Source: Microbacterium testaceum
GTDB taxonomy: Bacteria > Actinomycetota > Actinomycetes > Actinomycetales > Microbacteriaceae
Assembly: GCF_001476285.1 (NCBI RefSeq)
Contig: NZ_LDRU01000016.1
Coordinates: 38,593-102,592 of the forward strand
Direction: 5' to 3'
DNA: 64,000 bases
Numbering within the stretch: position 1 is the stretch's first letter; every line of letters begins with the position of its first letter. The position numbers and the translations under genes were made by a program. The notes below the pieces were generated by a model. The model did no database searches, was not told where the DNA came from, and saw only the letters and a program-made list of their open reading frames with translations. Shown piece after piece: positions 43,596-52,733 of this stretch.

Positions 43596-44885
43596 TTACG
43601 CGGTGATCCGTTCGCGCACGAGCGGCGACGCTGCCGGGGCGGTGTCGCCGATCTCCAGCGCCCCCTCGACGGCACCGAGAGCACGCTCGAAGCGCGACCC
43701 GTCGTCGGCCGACAGGGTGAACAGCGGCTGACCGGCGGTGACGGACTGTCCCACGGTCACGTGCAGGTCGATGCCCGCGGCGTGCACGACGGCGTCCTCG
43801 GCGCGCGCGCGTCCGGCACCCAGGCGCCAGGCTCCGATGCCGAAGGGCAGCGCCTCGACGCGGGTGACGACGCCGGAGCGCTCGGCGACGACCGTGTGGG
43901 TCTCGCGCGGCGTGGGGAGGGCGGCATCCGGATCTCCGTCTTGCGCACGGATCATGCGGTTCCAGACGTCCATCGCGCGGCCGTCCTTCAGCGCTGCTTC
44001 CACGTCGGCGTCGGGCCGGCCGGCGAGCGTCAACATCTCGCGCGCCAGGGCGACGGTCAGCTCGACGACGTCGGCGGGGCCGCCTCCGGCCAGGACCTCG
44101 ACCGACTCGCGCACCTCGTTGGCGTTGCCGATGGCGAGACCCAGCGGGGTGTTCATGTCGGTGAGCAGGGCCGTGGTGTTCACGCCCGAGTCGGTGCCGA
44201 GGGCGACCATCGTCTCAGCGAGCTCGCGCGCGCGGTCGATGTCCTGCATGAAGGCGCCCGAGCCGAACTTCACGTCGAGCACGAGCGAGTCGGTGCCCTC
44301 GGCGATCTTCTTCGACATGATGCTCGACGCGATCAGCGGGATCGCCTCGACGGTGCCCGTGACGTCGCGCAGCGCGTAGAGCTTCTTGTCGGCGGGGGCC
44401 AGCCCCGTGCCGGCGGCGCAGATGACCGCACCCACGTCGCGCAACTGGGCCATGATCTCGTCGTTCGAGAGCGCCGCGCGCCAGCCCGGGATCGACTCGA
44501 GTTTGTCGAGCGTGCCGCCGGTGTGGCCGAGTCCACGGCCCGAGAGCTGCGGCACGGCGACACCGAAAGCGGCGACCAGCGGGGCGAGCGGCAGGGTGAT
44601 CTTGTCGCCCACTCCCCCGGTGGAGTGCTTGTCGACGGTGACCTTGCCGAGGGAGGAGAAGTCCATGCGCTCGCCCGAGGCGATCATCGCGTCGGTGAGC
44701 ACACGGATCTGGTCACGGCCGAGGCCGTTCAGCAGGACCGCCATCGTGAACGCCGACATCTGCGCGTCCATGACGTAGCCACGCGTGTAGGCGTCGACCA
44801 GCCAGCGAATCTCGCCCTCGGTGATCGCCCGCCCGTCGCGCTGCGCGCGGATGATGTCGACGGCGTCGTACTGCTCGGTGCTCAT
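43596..44885 (-). CDS. deoA: thymidine phosphorylase
   Basis: A 429-aa pyrimidine nucleoside phosphorylase that splits thymidine and deoxyuridine with phosphate. Seen: TEGEIRWLVDAYTRGYVMD near the N-terminus, the phosphate loop VDKHSTGGVGDK, LSGRGLGHTGGTLDKLESIPG and VLDVKFGSGAF. The ATG overlaps the cdd stop (ATGA), which rules out the longer Arg-rich upstream reading. It acts after cytidine deaminase on imported pyrimidine nucleosides. Confidence 0.96.
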   Translation of the reverse strand: MSTEQYDAVDIIRAQRDGRAITEGEIRWLVDAYTRGYVMDAQMSAFTMAVLLNGLGRDQIRVLTDAMIASGERMDFSSLGKVTVDKHSTGGVGDKITLPLAPLVAAFGVAVPQLSGRGLGHTGGTLDKLESIPGWRAALSNDEIMAQLRDVGAVICAAGTGLAPADKKLYALRDVTGTVEAIPLIASSIMSKKIAEGTDSLVLDVKFGSGAFMQDIDRARELAETMVALGTDSGVNTTALLTDMNTPLGLAIGNANEVRESVEVLAGGGPADVVELTVALAREMLTLAGRPDADVEAALKDGRAMDVWNRMIRAQDGDPDAALPTPRETHTVVAERSGVVTRVEALPFGIGAWRLGAGRARAEDAVVHAAGIDLHVTVGQSVTAGQPLFTLSADDGSRFERALGAVEGALEIGDTAPAASPLVRERITA

Positions 44886-45283
44886 CGCGCCGCCTCCTCG
44901 AGGTCGCGCGGGCCGAAGGCGTCGGGCAGCACCTCGTCGATCGTGCGGATGCCACTGACGGTCTCGAGCAGCATGCCCGGGATCGCGTGCTCGAACAGAA
45001 GCTGACGGCAGCGTCCGCACGGCATGAGCGTGCGCCCCTCACCGTCGACGCAGACGAACGCGACCAACTGGCCACCGCCCGACATGTGCAGCTCGGACAC
45101 CAGTCCGCACTCGGCGCACAGCGTCACGCCGTACGAGGCGTTCTCGACGTTGCACCCCGAGACGATGCGGCCGTCGGCGACGAGCGCTGCGGCGCCCACC
45201 TTGAAGCGGGAGTAGGGCGCGTACGCGCGGTGCATGGCTTCCGTCGCGGCGGAACGGAGTTCGTCCCAATCGATGTCGGTCAT
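44882..45283 (-). CDS. cdd: cytidine deaminase
   Basis: A 133-aa zinc enzyme that turns cytidine and deoxycytidine into uridine forms. Seen: YAPYSRFKVGAAAL, NVENASYGVTLCAECGL with the first Zn Cys and its neighbouring catalytic acid region, and MPCGRCRQLLFE with two more Zn Cys, as in tetrameric CDAs. Only a distant ribosome site (GAGAGGA) is seen. It lies 42 bases after the permease gene and overlaps deoA. Confidence 0.96.
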   Translation of the reverse strand: MTDIDWDELRSAATEAMHRAYAPYSRFKVGAAALVADGRIVSGCNVENASYGVTLCAECGLVSELHMSGGGQLVAFVCVDGEGRTLMPCGRCRQLLFEHAIPGMLLETVSGIRTIDEVLPDAFGPRDLEEAAR

Positions 45284-45325
45284 CGTGGAGCAGGGGGTCC
45301 TCTCGTGAAGGGAAAGCGGGCTGGG

Positions 45326-46618
45326 TCAGCCCTTGACGTACGGTTTACCGGCGGCCGCGGGGCCGCGGACCTTTCCGACGAGACCGGCGACGGCGAAGAT
45401 CGTGACCACGTACGGCAGCATCAGCATGAACTCGCTGGGCACGGGTGAACCGATGACGCCGAGGGTGTTCTGCAGGTTCGACGCGAAGCCGAAGAGCAGA
45501 GCCGCGAGCGTCGCGCGGATCGGGTCCCACTGGCCGAAGATGACCGCCGCAAGGGCGATGTAACCGGCACCGGCCGTCATCTCCTTGTTGAACGCGCCGA
45601 CGGAGCCGAGCGTGAAGAACGCGCCGCCGAGGCCGGCGATGGCGCCGCCGAGGGAGACGTTCCAGAAGCGGGTCTTGGCGATGTTGATGCCGACGGTGTC
45701 GGCGGCCTGCGGGTGCTCGCCCACGGCACGCAGGCGCAGACCCCAGCGGGTGTGGAAGAGGCCGACGTAGACCAGGGCGACCGTGACGTACATCAGGTAC
45801 ACGATGATCGTCTGGTTGAAGAGCATCGGACCGATGATCGGGATGTCCGCGAGCACGGGAATGGGCAGGCGCGGGAAGCGCGGCGGCGAGTTGAGCGTGG
45901 TGGCGTTCGGCGAGAGGACCTGCGAGAACAGGAAGCTCGTCAGGCCGACGACGAGCACGTTCAGCACGACACCGACGATCACCTGGTCGACGAAGTACTT
46001 GATGGCGAAAGCCGCCAGCACGAACGACACGAGAACGCCCGACACGGCAGCCGCGAGCAGACCGACGAAGGGGTTGCCCGTCGCGGTGGCGACGACCGCC
46101 GAGGTGAAGGCGCCCGCGAGCATCTGACCCTCGATCGCGATGTTGACCACACCCACGCGCTCGCTCAGCACGCCGGCCATGGCACCGAAGATCAGCGGCA
46201 CCGACAGACTGAGCCCACCGGCGAGAAGGCCCGTGAGCGGGATGACCGCCGTCGTGGCACCCGCGGCAGCCCACGTCAGGAAGCCGACCATGAAGACGAG
46301 CGCGAAGATGACGGCGAGCCAGATGGGCGGACGACGGCGGGCGCGCACCATCAGCGCGCTCACCACGGTGACCGCGGCGAGCAGCACCGTGCAGACGATG
46401 CCGGTGACGACGCCGCCGAGCACGACCTCGGGCAGCTGGAGGAACTCGCCGGGGCTGGAGATGCGGAAGACCGCGTCGCCGTCCTGGCGGGCGATGACGA
46501 AGAGCACGAGCGCCAGCAGCGTGATCACGCCGTAGACGATGGGCGCCTTCCAGCCGACGACGACGGCCTTGTCGAGCGCGGGCGCGGCGGCCTCGGGCTG
46601 TGCGGCGGTGGTGGTCAC
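45326..46618 (-). CDS. nucleoside ABC transporter permease 2 (NupQ/YufQ-like)
   Basis: A 430-aa inner-membrane permease of the RbsC-like BMP/nucleoside family with about ten hydrophobic segments. A core region reads GAMAGVLSERVGVVNIAIEGQML, and a later VGEHPQAADTVGINIAKTR is the coupling loop. The start GTG overlaps the stop of permease 1 (GTGA). Before the core there are three extra helices and a cytoplasmic N-terminus, which is longer than Bacillus homologues. It pairs with permease 1 and the double-ATPase protein. Confidence 0.92.
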   Translation of the reverse strand: MTTTAAQPEAAAPALDKAVVVGWKAPIVYGVITLLALVLFVIARQDGDAVFRISSPGEFLQLPEVVLGGVVTGIVCTVLLAAVTVVSALMVRARRRPPIWLAVIFALVFMVGFLTWAAAGATTAVIPLTGLLAGGLSLSVPLIFGAMAGVLSERVGVVNIAIEGQMLAGAFTSAVVATATGNPFVGLLAAAVSGVLVSFVLAAFAIKYFVDQVIVGVVLNVLVVGLTSFLFSQVLSPNATTLNSPPRFPRLPIPVLADIPIIGPMLFNQTIIVYLMYVTVALVYVGLFHTRWGLRLRAVGEHPQAADTVGINIAKTRFWNVSLGGAIAGLGGAFFTLGSVGAFNKEMTAGAGYIALAAVIFGQWDPIRATLAALLFGFASNLQNTLGVIGSPVPSEFMLMLPYVVTIFAVAGLVGKVRGPAAAGKPYVKG

Positions 46619-47979
46619 CGGGCCGCCTCCTTCTTCTTGGCGACGCGAGCCTTCGAGGGGCGCGCTCCGGGGGTCGGCAGGCGGAAGATCGCGCGCACCA
46701 GCGGCGGCGCCGCGATGAACAGCACGATCAGCGACTGCACGACGAGGACGATGTCGACGGGCACGCCGTTGGCGGCCTGCATGGCGAAGCCACCGGCCTT
46801 GAACGCACCGAACAGGATGCCGGCGACCAACACGCCGACGGGAGTGGAGCGGCCGAGCAGCGCCACGGTGATGGCGTCGAAGCCGATACCGGCGTCGATG
46901 CCGCTCGAGAAGCCGGTGGTGACGGTCCCGAGCACCTGGTCGACACCCGCGAGCCCGACGAGGGCTCCGGAGATCAGCATCGCGTAGACGTACATCGACT
47001 TGACGTTGATGCCCGCGACGCGTGCGGCGTGGGGGTTCAGACCGACGGCACGGAAGCGGAAGCCCAGCGAGGACCGCTCGAGGATCCACCACACCACCGC
47101 GACGGCGACGATCGAGAGGATGAAGCCGAAATGGAGGTTGTAGCCCGAACCGAGCAGGTCGGGGAACACCGCCGTGTCCTTCATCGCCGGCGTCGTCGGG
47201 TTGTTCGAGCCCGGGGCCTGCAGCAGACCGGGGGTGCGCAGCAGGTAGTACACGATGTAGAACGCGACGTAGTTGAGCATGATCGTGACGATCACCTCGT
47301 GCGCGCCGGTGCGCGCCTTGAGCACACCCGCGATCCCGGCCCACAGCGCACCGGCGACGACACCCGCGACGAGAGCGACGATCATGTGGATGCCCCACGG
47401 CAGATCGAACGCGAAGGCGACCCAGCCGCCCGCGGCGGCCGCCACCAGCATCTGGCCGCGGCCACCGATGTTGAACATACCGACGCGGAACGCCAGGGCG
47501 ACACCGAGACCCGCCGCGATCAGGGGCGTCGCGAAGGTGAGCGTCTCGGTCAGCGGGCGGATGCCGGTGGCGAACTCCGGGCGGCGGAAGTTGTAGATCG
47601 CGCCCTGGAAGAACGACGAGTACGCACCCGACACCGACGTCCAGATGGCGGAGAGCGTGTCGCCGGGACGCGCGAAGAAATACGCGGAGGCCGCTTGCAC
47701 GTTCTCGTCGGTGGCGGCGATCATGATCGCGCCGACGATCAGGGCGAGGATCACCGCGAGGACCGAGATGATCGCGTTGCCCGTCGCGATCTCGCGGAAG
47801 GCGCGACGCCAGCGGTTCTCATCGGCGGTCGGCTCCGGAGCGACCTTGCGGGCGCCCGAGACGGGATCGACGACGGCGTTGCCCTCGAGCGCGAGGTCGG
47901 CCTGACCGGCCTCCGCGACCTCGGCGGCGCGATCCGCGCGTGCGGCGGTCGGGTCGTGGGGGCTGCGCGAATCGCTCAC
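46615..47979 (-). CDS. nucleoside ABC transporter permease 1 (NupP/YufP-like)
   Basis: A 454-aa permease. About 60 hydrophilic N-terminal residues are followed by about ten membrane segments. Conserved parts include LGVALAFRVGMFNIGGRGQMLV and the coupling-loop region FRAVGLNPHAARVAGINVKSM. It overlaps the ATPase gene (ATGA) and the second permease (GTGA), giving an ATPase-permease-permease cassette for nucleosides as in the B. subtilis nup/yuf system. Confidence 0.92.
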   Translation of the reverse strand: MSDSRSPHDPTAARADRAAEVAEAGQADLALEGNAVVDPVSGARKVAPEPTADENRWRRAFREIATGNAIISVLAVILALIVGAIMIAATDENVQAASAYFFARPGDTLSAIWTSVSGAYSSFFQGAIYNFRRPEFATGIRPLTETLTFATPLIAAGLGVALAFRVGMFNIGGRGQMLVAAAAGGWVAFAFDLPWGIHMIVALVAGVVAGALWAGIAGVLKARTGAHEVIVTIMLNYVAFYIVYYLLRTPGLLQAPGSNNPTTPAMKDTAVFPDLLGSGYNLHFGFILSIVAVAVVWWILERSSLGFRFRAVGLNPHAARVAGINVKSMYVYAMLISGALVGLAGVDQVLGTVTTGFSSGIDAGIGFDAITVALLGRSTPVGVLVAGILFGAFKAGGFAMQAANGVPVDIVLVVQSLIVLFIAAPPLVRAIFRLPTPGARPSKARVAKKKEAAR

Positions 47980-49496
47980 GCGGCGACTCCTTCGTTCTGG
48001 GGCGCTTCGCCGGCCATCATGAGGCCGAGCACGTCACGCGAGGTGTCTCCGGGGACGATGCCCACGACGCGACCGCGGTACATGACCATGATGCGGTCGG
48101 CCAGGGCCGTGACCTCGTCGAGCTCGGTCGAGACGACGATGACGGGGACGCCGGAGTCGCGCGTCTCGATGACGCGCTTGTGGATGAACTCGATGGACCC
48201 GACGTCGACACCGCGAGTGGGCTGCGCCGCCACGAAGAGCCGCAGGTCGCGGCTGAGCTCGCGCGCGAGCACGACCTTCTGCTGGTTGCCGCCCGACAGA
48301 CGCCCGACGGGGGTCTCGATCGAGGGCGTCCGCACGTCGAACTCCGACACCTTCTCGCGAGCGAAGTCGGCGAGCGTCGAGAGCTGGATCGCTCCGCCCT
48401 TGATGAACGGCGCCCCGTCGGCGCGGTCGAGCATGAGGTTCTCGGCGATGGAGAACTCCCCCACGAGACCGTCTTCCTTGCGGTCCTCGGGGACGAAGCC
48501 GACGCCCGCGTCGAGCACGGCGCGCACGCTCCGGCCGTTCAGCTCGGAGCCATCGAGCACGATGGACCCTTCGACGCGCTCCTGCAGACCCAGCAGCGCC
48601 TCGGTGAGTTCGGTCTGTCCGTTGCCCTGGACACCCGCGATCGCGAGGACCTCGCCGCGACGGACGTCGAAGCTGACGTCATTGACGACGAGCTGACCGA
48701 TCGCGTCGACGACCGTGAGGTTCGAGACCCGCAGGCCGACCTCGCCGAGGGTCGGTGGCTCTTTCTGAACCGTGAGCTCGACGGCGCGGCCCACCATGAG
48801 CGAGGCCAGTTCGGCGTTGGATGCGCTGGGCTCGGCTTCTCCGACGACCTTGCCGAGGCGGATGACCGTGATGCGGTCGGCGACCTCGCGCACCTCGCGC
48901 AGCTTGTGCGTGATGAAGACGATCGATGTGCCCGCGTCGCGCAGCTGACGCATGATGGCCATCAGCTCGTCGGTCTCCTGCGGCGTCAAGACGGCGGTGG
49001 GCTCGTCGAAGACCAGCACCCTGGCATCGCGCGAGAGCGCCTTGATGATCTCGACACGCTGCTGCACGCCGACGGGGAGGTCGTCGACGAGGGCATCGGG
49101 GTCGACGTCGAACCCGAAGCGGTCCGAGATCTCGCGCACCTTGGCGCGCGCAGCGGCGAGGTCGAGGCGCCCGCCGATCTTGGTGGGCTCGTGCCCGAGC
49201 ATGACGTTCTCGGCGACGGTGAAGACGGGGATGAGCATGAAGTGCTGGTGCACCATGCCGATACCGGCGCGCATGGCGTCACCGGGGCCGGAGAAGTGCT
49301 GGACGACGTCGTCGAGCAGGATCTCTCCGCCATCGGCCTGATAGAGGCCGTAGAGGACGTTCATGAGGGTGGACTTGCCGGCACCGTTCTCGCCGAGCAG
49401 GCAGTGGATCTCTCCGGCCTCCACGGTGAGGTCGATGTGATCGTTCGCCACCAGGGATCCGAAGGTTTTCGTGATCCCGCGGAGTTCGAGCTTCAT
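47976..49496 (-). CDS. nucleoside ABC transporter, double ATP-binding protein (NupO/YufO-like)
   Basis: 506 aa with two fused ATPase domains. The first has LLGENGAGKSTLMNVLYGL, a signature near DLPVGVQQRVEIIKAL and Walker B VLVFDEPTAVLT. The second has the usual degenerate Walker A of this family (IAGVQGNGQTELTEAL) and a good signature LSGGNQQKVVLAREL. It drives import through the two permeases. ATG 49496 lies seven bases after TAGGAT. The 37 upstream codons are rejected because they run across the terminator of the binding-protein gene. Confidence 0.94.
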   Translation of the reverse strand: MKLELRGITKTFGSLVANDHIDLTVEAGEIHCLLGENGAGKSTLMNVLYGLYQADGGEILLDDVVQHFSGPGDAMRAGIGMVHQHFMLIPVFTVAENVMLGHEPTKIGGRLDLAAARAKVREISDRFGFDVDPDALVDDLPVGVQQRVEIIKALSRDARVLVFDEPTAVLTPQETDELMAIMRQLRDAGTSIVFITHKLREVREVADRITVIRLGKVVGEAEPSASNAELASLMVGRAVELTVQKEPPTLGEVGLRVSNLTVVDAIGQLVVNDVSFDVRRGEVLAIAGVQGNGQTELTEALLGLQERVEGSIVLDGSELNGRSVRAVLDAGVGFVPEDRKEDGLVGEFSIAENLMLDRADGAPFIKGGAIQLSTLADFAREKVSEFDVRTPSIETPVGRLSGGNQQKVVLARELSRDLRLFVAAQPTRGVDVGSIEFIHKRVIETRDSGVPVIVVSTELDEVTALADRIMVMYRGRVVGIVPGDTSRDVLGLMMAGEAPQNEGVAA

Positions 49497-49503
49497 GTTC
49501 CCG

Positions 49504-49509
49504 ATCCTA
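49504..49509 (-). promoter_or_regulatory. -10 of an internal promoter for the ABC-cdd-deoA-add genes
   Basis: TAGGAT on the minus strand, seven bases before ATG 49496. Confidence 0.55.
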
Positions 49510-49580
49510 AGTTCTGTGGCATCGGACGCGGGAGGCATCCGACGAGACCGACCGGCCTTGTGGGCGGATCGGAGTCTGGC

Positions 49581-49641
49581 GAAGCGGGCGGGATCCGCCC
49601 GCTTCATGAGGAGGGGAGGCCGGCAAGACGCCGACCTCCCC
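49581..49641 (-). terminator. two consecutive hairpins after the binding-protein gene
   Basis: GAAGCGGGCGG/CCGCCCGCTTC (49581-49605) and GGGGAGGC..CGGC/GCCG..ACCTCCCC (49613-49641). Placed between the binding protein and the ATPase, they would make the binding protein the more abundant product. Confidence 0.7.
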
Positions 49642-49657
49642 CGGAGAGTGGGTTCTC

Positions 49658-50764
49658 TCAGCCGGCCAGGTAGGACTCGACCTTGATCTTGCCGCTGATG
49701 ACGTCGGCCTTGAGGGCGTCGACCTTCGCGGTCAGGTCGGACGACACGCGGTCGGACCAGTCGTGGTAAGGCGCGAGGCCCACGCCGTCGTTCTCGAGCG
49801 TGCCGATGAACGGAGCGGTGTCGAAGTTGCCCTCACCCGCGGCGACGATGGCGTCCTTGGTGCCGACGTCGATTCCCTTGAGGATCGAGGTCAGCAGGAT
49901 CTTCTGGACGTTCGGGTCGGTGTCGGTCTCGTACACGTCGGCGTCCACACCGACCATGGCGATCTCGCGACCGGCGTCCTGGATGGCGACAGCGGCCGAC
50001 TGGTAGATCGGGCCACCGACGGGCAGGAGCACGTCGACGTTCTGGTCGATCAGAGCCTGCGCGGTCTGGCGCGCGGTGTCGTTGGCCTCGAAGCCACCGG
50101 TGAACGAGCCGTCCTTCGCGGTGCGGTCCCAACCGACGACGCGAACCGAGGTGCCGTTGTCGGCGTTGTACTTCTCGACGCCCTGCGCGAAGCCGTCCAT
50201 GAAGATCGTGACGGTCGGGATGTTCATGCCGCCGAAGGTGCCGACGACGCCGGTCTTCGAGGTGCCCGCGGCCAGGTAGCCGGCGAGGTACGCCGCCTGG
50301 GCGGTGTCGAAGATGATGGGCTTGATGTTGGGCGCGTCGGTCTTGCCGTCGAAGTCCTGGTCGACGGTGTCGTCGATCGAGACGTACTGCAGGTCGGGGT
50401 TGGCCTTCGCCGATTCGAGAGCGGCGGGAGCCAGCAGGAAGCCGACGGTGATGATCGTGTTGCAGCCCTGGTCGACGAGGTTCTGCAGGTTCGACGCGAA
50501 GTCGGTCTCGGACTGCGACTGCACCTCGATGGGCTTCTTCGAGCCGAGCTCGGAGGCGGCGGCGTCGAGGCCCTCCTTGCCGAGCTGGTTGAACGACTTG
50601 TCGTCGAATCCACCCGAGTCGGACACCATGCAGGGCAGGTAGTCGCTGGCACCGGCGGCCGCGGACGAACCGTTGCTCTCGGGTGCAGCGCCGCAGCCGG
50701 CGAGCAGCACCGCGGTGCCGATCATGGCGAGACCGCTGAAAACGGCCTTCTTCGTGGTCTTCAC
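49658..50764 (-). CDS. BMP family nucleoside-binding lipoprotein
   Basis: A 368-aa substrate-binding lipoprotein. The signal peptide ends in a lipobox (AVLLAGC). The mature part has the Bmp/PnrA pattern: DSGGFDDKSFNQLGKEGLD, NTIITVGFLLAPAALESAK, AYLAGYLAAGTSKTGVVG and VDVLLPVGGP. It should bind nucleosides outside the cell and pass them to the permeases. GTG 50764 follows GGAGGA at seven bases. The long open frame upstream is rejected. The downstream deaminase and phosphorylase genes support a nucleoside substrate. Confidence 0.93.
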   Translation of the reverse strand: MKTTKKAVFSGLAMIGTAVLLAGCGAAPESNGSSAAAGASDYLPCMVSDSGGFDDKSFNQLGKEGLDAAASELGSKKPIEVQSQSETDFASNLQNLVDQGCNTIITVGFLLAPAALESAKANPDLQYVSIDDTVDQDFDGKTDAPNIKPIIFDTAQAAYLAGYLAAGTSKTGVVGTFGGMNIPTVTIFMDGFAQGVEKYNADNGTSVRVVGWDRTAKDGSFTGGFEANDTARQTAQALIDQNVDVLLPVGGPIYQSAAVAIQDAGREIAMVGVDADVYETDTDPNVQKILLTSILKGIDVGTKDAIVAAGEGNFDTAPFIGTLENDGVGLAPYHDWSDRVSSDLTAKVDALKADVISGKIKVESYLAG

Positions 50765-50929
50765 GAATGGTCCTCCAAGACGGGGGCCCCCAACGGGTTC
50801 GGGGGACGATCCCGTCACGTTACCCACTGTGACGATCCGCTTGTGCACCGGGAGGCCCCGTGCGCGGCAATGGTTACAAAGACGCAATCTCGCGTGATCC
50901 GTCCGCCACACGGCGCTCCACAGCGAGGA

Positions 50930-50958
50930 ACCGGATGCCAGGCCTCCTGGCATCCGGT
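50930..50958 (-). terminator. manC terminator
   Basis: Perfect 13-bp stem (50930-50942 with 50946-50958) and a 3-base loop, immediately after the manC stop. Confidence 0.85.
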
Positions 50959-50961
50959 GTC

Positions 50962-52077
50962 TTACAGGACGTCGCCGCGACCGGTGAGCTTGAGCGCGTC
51001 GACGACACCCTTGACGCGCTGGGCGTTCTCGGCCGTGGTGACCAGGAGGGCGTCGGGGGTGTCGACCACGACGATGTCGCGCACGCCGATGAGGCTGATC
51101 ACGCGCTTGGTCTGGGTGACGACGATGCCGCTGGAGGCGTCGGCCAGCACGCGCGCGCCCTCGCCGAGGATCGCCAGTTCGTTGCGTCCGTGGGAGTTGA
51201 GCTTCGACAGGCTCGCGAAGTCGCCCACGTCGTCCCAGTCGAAGTGACCGGGGATGACCGCGAGGCGCCCCTTCTCGGCGGCGGGTTCGGCGACCGAGTA
51301 GTCGATGGCGATCTTCTTCAGACTCGGCCAGAGGCGATCGACCGCGGGACCACGACGATCTCGATCGTCCCAGGCCTCGGCGAGTTCGAGCAGCGCGGCA
51401 TGGAGCTCGGGCTCGTTCACGGCGAGCTCGGCGAGCAGCACGTCCGCGCGGGTGATGAACATGCCCGCGTTCCAGAGGTACGCCCGGTCTTCGAAGTACT
51501 GCTTGGCGGTGTCGAGGTCGGGCTTCTCGACGAAGCGCTCCACCATATAGGCCTCGGGGGCACCGTCGACGATCAGTTCGCCGGCCTGCTTGATGTACCC
51601 GAACCCGACCGAGGCCTCGCTCGGCTGGATGCCGATCGTGCAGATGTATCCCTCGCGCGCGACGGCGACGGCCTGGCGCACCGCGAACTCGAACTGGCGC
51701 GTCTGGCGGATGACGTGGTCGGCCGCGAACGAGCCGATGATGACGTCGGGCTCGCGGCGCACGAGGATCGCGGCGGCGAGGCCGATCGCGGCCGACGAGT
51801 CCCGGGGCTCGGACTCGAGGAAGACGTTGTGGTCGGGGACGCCCGGGAGCTCGCGCTCCACGGCGGCGCGGTGCGCGCGGCCGGTGACCACGGCGATGCG
51901 GCCCTCTCCCGACAGCGGAGCGAGGCGGTCCCACGTGTCGCGCAGCAGCGTCTGCCCCGACCCCGTGAGGTCGTGGAGGAACTTGGGGGCGTCGGCGCGC
52001 GAGAGCGGCCAGAGCCTGCTCCCGATCCCCCCGGCGGGGATCACGGCGTAGAAGTCGTCGATAGCGGGGTCTGCCAT
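50962..52077 (-). CDS. manC: mannose-1-phosphate guanylyltransferase
   Basis: A 371-aa nucleotidyltransferase that makes GDP-mannose from mannose-1-phosphate and GTP. Seen: the nucleotide loop VIPAGGIGSRLWPLSRADAP, SFAADHVI, VGFGYIKQAGE, the EKPD motif VERFVEKPD, and DYSVAEPAAEKGRLAVIPG before FDWDDVGDF. The isomerase domain of long ManC/AlgA proteins is absent. It should work with the phosphohexomutase encoded at 23 kb. ATG 52077 is seven bases after TAGGGT. It is divergent from the sdh operon. Confidence 0.94.
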   Translation of the reverse strand: MADPAIDDFYAVIPAGGIGSRLWPLSRADAPKFLHDLTGSGQTLLRDTWDRLAPLSGEGRIAVVTGRAHRAAVERELPGVPDHNVFLESEPRDSSAAIGLAAAILVRREPDVIIGSFAADHVIRQTRQFEFAVRQAVAVAREGYICTIGIQPSEASVGFGYIKQAGELIVDGAPEAYMVERFVEKPDLDTAKQYFEDRAYLWNAGMFITRADVLLAELAVNEPELHAALLELAEAWDDRDRRGPAVDRLWPSLKKIAIDYSVAEPAAEKGRLAVIPGHFDWDDVGDFASLSKLNSHGRNELAILGEGARVLADASSGIVVTQTKRVISLIGVRDIVVVDTPDALLVTTAENAQRVKGVVDALKLTGRGDVL

Positions 52078-52084
52078 GGCACCG

Positions 52085-52090
52085 ACCCTA
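52085..52090 (-). promoter_or_regulatory. -10 of leaderless manC promoter
   Basis: TAGGGT on the minus strand, seven bases before ATG 52077. Confidence 0.55.
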
Positions 52091-52184
52091 GTGGCATCGT
52101 GTTTCCCTCCCTTGTCGGGCGGTGTGCGGACACGTGACGCGCGCCACGGAGCAGGGCCGAAAGTATCTCGATGTCGAGAGAGTG

Positions 52185-52198
52185 TTAGGCCGCCCTAA
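52185..52198. promoter_or_regulatory. DtxR/IdeR-like iron box upstream of sdhCDAB
   Basis: TTAGGCCGCCCTAA reads TTAGG-N4-CCTAA, the left half plus inner half of the 19-base DtxR/IdeR consensus. It lies about 100 bases upstream of the sdhC start and about 110 from manC. The outer right half is not matched, so binding is uncertain. Confidence 0.45.
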
Positions 52199-52298
52199 TC
52201 CCCTCGATTCATAGCTCGGACGTAGTATTTCCTCGCGCCCGTGTGACGCCTGGGGCCTCTGCCGGCTCCCCCACCGTGTTCGATCAGGGAGGACGACC

Positions 52299-52733
52299 GT
52301 GTCAGCACCAGCACGTGCCACGCCGTCGGTGAAAGAGACCACCTCGAAGAGGCCACGCGGAACGCTGTACCGCGGTCGCGAGGGCATGTGGTCATGGGTC
52401 CTGCACCGCATCACGGGTGTGGCGATCTTCTTCTTCCTCCTCGTGCACATCCTCGACACGGCGCTCATCCGCGTGTCGCCTGAGGCGTACGACGCGGTGA
52501 TCGGCACCTACAAGAACCCGATCATGGGCCTCGGCGAGGTCGCCCTCGTCGGCGCGATCGCGTACCACGCCTTCAACGGTCTGCGCATCATCCTCGTCGA
52601 CTTCTGGCCCTGGGCCACGCGTCACCAGCGTCAGCTCTGGTGGGGCGTGCTCGGCCTCTGGGTCGTGACGATGCTCGGCTTCACCCCGCGCCACCTCATC
52701 AACGTCTTCAGCGCCGTCACCGGGAGCCACTGA
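52299..52733 (+). CDS. sdhC: succinate dehydrogenase cytochrome b556 subunit
   Basis: A 144-aa membrane anchor with three helices (~35-55, ~78-97, ~112-130). Seen: the LYRGREGMWSWVLHRITGVA segment with the quinone-site Ser/Arg and a heme-ligand region with VGAIAYHAFNGLRIIL. GTG 52299 follows AGGGAGGAC. It is first in the sdhCDAB operon. The stop shares one base with the sdhD start. Confidence 0.94.
   Translation: MSAPARATPSVKETTSKRPRGTLYRGREGMWSWVLHRITGVAIFFFLLVHILDTALIRVSPEAYDAVIGTYKNPIMGLGEVALVGAIAYHAFNGLRIILVDFWPWATRHQRQLWWGVLGLWVVTMLGFTPRHLINVFSAVTGSH

Noticed and set aside
43573..43596. Start of adenosine deaminase at ATG 43596
   Set aside because: It touches the deoA stop but has no ribosome site, while ATG 43572 has a good one. 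It is kept as an alternative only.
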